Below, piece by piece: positions 61,675-64,000 of a stretch of 64,000 bases of DNA. Source of the DNA: Sinotaia quadrata (lineage: Eukaryota; Mollusca; Gastropoda; Architaenioglossa; Viviparidae); the NCBI GenBank assembly GCA_028829895.1, contig CM054177.1, positions 81,231,163 to 81,295,162 on the forward strand. The letters are read 5' to 3'. A model generated the notes under the pieces. The model did no database searches and was not told where the DNA came from. It worked only from the letters and a program-made list of their open reading frames with translations. The position numbers and the translations under genes were made by a program. The number at the start of each line of letters is the position of its first letter. Within the stretch, counting starts at the first letter, position 1.

Positions 61675-62085
61675 ACCTTTAGCTTGTCGCCTGCAATTTT
61701 TTGCGTGAAAGAGAGGTCTTGCACTTGTGAAATAGAGGTCTGAGACTACATTCAGAGTGTGGTTGTGATGTCATCCATATGAAGTGAGAGTGTGGGGGAA
61801 GATATCATTTTCTCTCTGTGGAAACTGTTGCTAACTAGTGAAATCTATTAACATTAGCTTATCACAGATGTTAGTAGACGTGACCAAGGTGCAGATTATC
61901 GGAAACAGATCAATGATAATCTATTCCTTACAACTGAGAAGCCCTCTTGTAATCACATAAATAATTTGATTACAGATAAAGAAAGAAAAAACCTGTTCAC
62001 GCATACAATTTCATTTTGCATTTTTCTCAAGGGCCAAAAGTTTTTCATGGCTTATCTAATTTTGTTTCTCACTTTGTCTCTTATT
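61675..62085. other. Intergenic, nothing recognised
   Basis: No supported feature between the hairpin and the LINE fragment. Confidence 0.5.
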
Positions 62086-63550
62086 TCATATCAAAAGCAG
62101 TAGCAGTCCTGTCCAATTCTGCCACCTCCTCATTTCCTGCAAGGCATGGATATCATAGGCAAAGCATAAGTACGTTATTGTTCTGCCTCTAATACTGACA
62201 GTTGCTTCATGATCCTCCGGAGCATCTGTTATGATTCTTTCAAGGAAGATGTTGTTAAGAGTAGGTGAAAGCAAGCAGCCTTGTCTAACTCCCATTGTTA
62301 TCCTGAACCAATCTGTAATTTGACCGTTGAAACAGACTGTGCTGGTGGCCTTGCTGTAAAGGCTTTCTATGACTTTGATCAGGTTGGTATTGAAGTTGTA
62401 CAGCTTCAAGGTGGACCAAAGGGCTGCATGCCACACTCTGTCAAATGCTTTCTTAAAATCTACAAAGACATGATAGAGGTCTTGTTGGTGCTGGATGTAT
62501 TTCTCAAGTAGTAGTCTCAGGCTGAAAATTTGCTCAGTTGTGCTTCACCTAGGTCTGAAGCCTGCCTGTCCCTCAGTTATGATTTCCTCTGCCAGTGGCT
62601 TTAGTCTGTTTAATATGATTTGTTAACATGACTTTAATTGGGCATCATATAAGCTAATTGTATGATAGTTCTGACATTGCTGCAAATTGCCTTTGTTGTG
62701 GATAGCTATTATAGTGACTGAGTCCATGGTTCTCCTGTCTGCCACATCTTATTGCAGATTGTTAGTAGGGCGCTTATCATGGCTTCACACCCTTCTTGGA
62801 TTAGTTTGGCATGGATATTGTCTACTCATGCTGCCTTCCTCTTTTTCAATGATTTCACTGCAGCCTCTAATTCATCTCCGATGATGTGGTAGTTGTTAGT
62901 GTTTGTCACTGGTGGTGTTTGAATATGTCTGGGTCCCCTGTAGAACTGTGGTTGTACAAGTCTAAGCAGTATTCTGTCCATCTCTTAAGAATGTCATGAT
63001 CGTCTGTAAGGCATTTTCCCCCACTATCTTTGTGTTGTTTTGCACTGGTCAAGTCTTGCATTAGTTGGCATGCATTTTGTTGTTATTTTTTAAAGATTTA
63101 TTTTCTATGTCTTTACATTGTCTTCAATCCAAGTCTCCTATGCTTCCTTTCTCATGCTTTTCTTAATAATCTGGTTAATTTTTCTGTATTATTTTGCTCC
63201 TTCTACTTCTGATTTCTTCTTCTTAGCTCTTGCTGCTTGTCACACAAATAGAGGATGTCAGCCGTAACCCAAGGTTTCTTTGCTCATCGATGTTTGCCAT
63301 GTATCTCATTGGCTGTTTGGGTCACTGTGGTGTTAAATATGTCAATCAATGTGTATGCATCTGTGTTCTCTGCACTAAGAAGTAGCAGTGGTGCAAATTT
63401 ACCTTCTATTTTTGCCTGGAAGGCTTCTGATACCTCTGGGTCTTTTAGCTTTTCAAGGTTGGACTTGATTCTTCTGGGGCCCTGATTATTGACTTCCTTC
63501 AGACGTAATCGAAGGTTCATGGTCGCTTCCAATGTCTGCTGACAGTGTGG
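62086..63550 (-). pseudogene. APE-type LINE ORF2 fragment: endonuclease end, linker and RT fingers/palm, decayed
   Basis: Read on the minus strand: the endonuclease-terminal motif ADIGSDH (about 63520-63540), then a linker (LEKLKDPEVSEAFQAKIEGKFAPL), a DELEAAVKSLKKRKAA region, EGQAGFRP, motif A VDFKKAFDRVWHAALW, GVRQGCLLSPTL and motif C. The catalytic FADD-type box reads FAYD (about 62150), so it is inactive. A CGA-to-TGA type stop follows EGQAGFRPR near 62550, and a frameshift lies next to SDH. The open RT part is 62086-62436 and extends upstream through motif A. The sequence is lost after motif C. The clade cannot be fixed by eye. Confidence 0.87.
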
Positions 63551-64000
63551 GGTAGTGGTTCACTGGGGCACTCAAGATCAGAGAACGTCTGATGAAATGA
63601 TCAACAAAAGCTCCAGTGGTTGGTGGCGTATGTCACATAATGGCTTAAGTAACCCACACTCCTCTAACAATAGACTACATGCAAACCTACCTTCTAGAAT
63701 GGCTGATCCATATCCCCAGGCTGGAAACATACCTGAATATTCCATCACTTACTCTAATGAAAAAATCAGAGTGCAAATGAACATACTAGAAACTCACCTA
63801 ATATTCATCAGTGGAATGCAAGCTGACCACAGAGGCAACACATATTTGGCTTCCAGTATTAATAAAGTGTAATCATACTACTAGACATATTGACAATTAA
63901 TAACACAGAAGGAAACTATCCTCTGTATATATTACTGCTAAAGGTATGTGGTTTTGATTGTAAAACTAAATATTATATCTATGATTCTTTTAAACTTAAG
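63551..64000. other. Window end; unassigned
   Basis: Follows the 5' break of the LINE fragment. A plus-strand open frame (63555-63872, 105 aa) has no recognisable domain. It may be remaining 5' LINE or flank. Confidence 0.4.

Overview
The window looks like AT-rich nuclear DNA from an invertebrate, most likely a mollusc or another lophotrochozoan. Three things point that way: two peptide-type class A GPCR genes whose coding regions are single exons preceded by spliceosomal 3' splice sites, decayed LINEs of types common in marine invertebrates, and very many micro- and minisatellites. There is no sign of bacterial gene organisation. I saw no rRNA or tRNA gene and no CRISPR array. The mollusc assignment is inference from repeat and receptor style, not proof.

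The only two genes I can support as intact are paralogous receptors on the + strand: GPCR-1 (8289-9443, 384 aa) and GPCR-2 (33936-35087, 383 aa). They align from the first methionine to the last six residues. Each has a splice acceptor directly before its ATG. Both carry E-N-F where class A receptors normally have D/E-R-Y. They are a dispersed tandem duplication separated by about 24.5 kb of repeats.

Mobile DNA forms several blocks. At 26.15-28.25 kb, three fragments of one LINE with a restriction-like endonuclease domain lie in opposite orientations around an (ATT)n/(AAT)n palindrome. At 42.49-43.04 kb there is a broken Ty3/Gypsy RT-RNase H fragment. At 59.98-60.24 kb and 62.09-63.55 kb there are two minus-strand pieces of an APE-type LINE, with an inactivated catalytic box and a stop codon. 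An unclassified dispersed family ('family A', ends TGTGAC...GTCACA, no convincing coding capacity) occurs about ten times, including a tandem cluster at 45.0-48.0 kb and a foldback at 21.24-21.76 kb.

The rest is dominated by local tandem arrays. More than 25 minisatellites have unrelated units of 24-82 bp, many nearly identical within the array, and a dozen or so microsatellites are also present. Most long open frames outside the receptors and retroelements are by-products of arrays whose unit is a multiple of three. The most coding-like array is the 11-codon NNPAGQ repeat at 32.47-32.90 kb. Another array, an 8-codon repeat on the minus strand at 18.77-19.03 kb, has kept its reading frame despite heavy nucleotide divergence. 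Stretches described as empty are those where I recognise nothing; small non-coding RNAs, UTR exons and enhancers could be there unseen.
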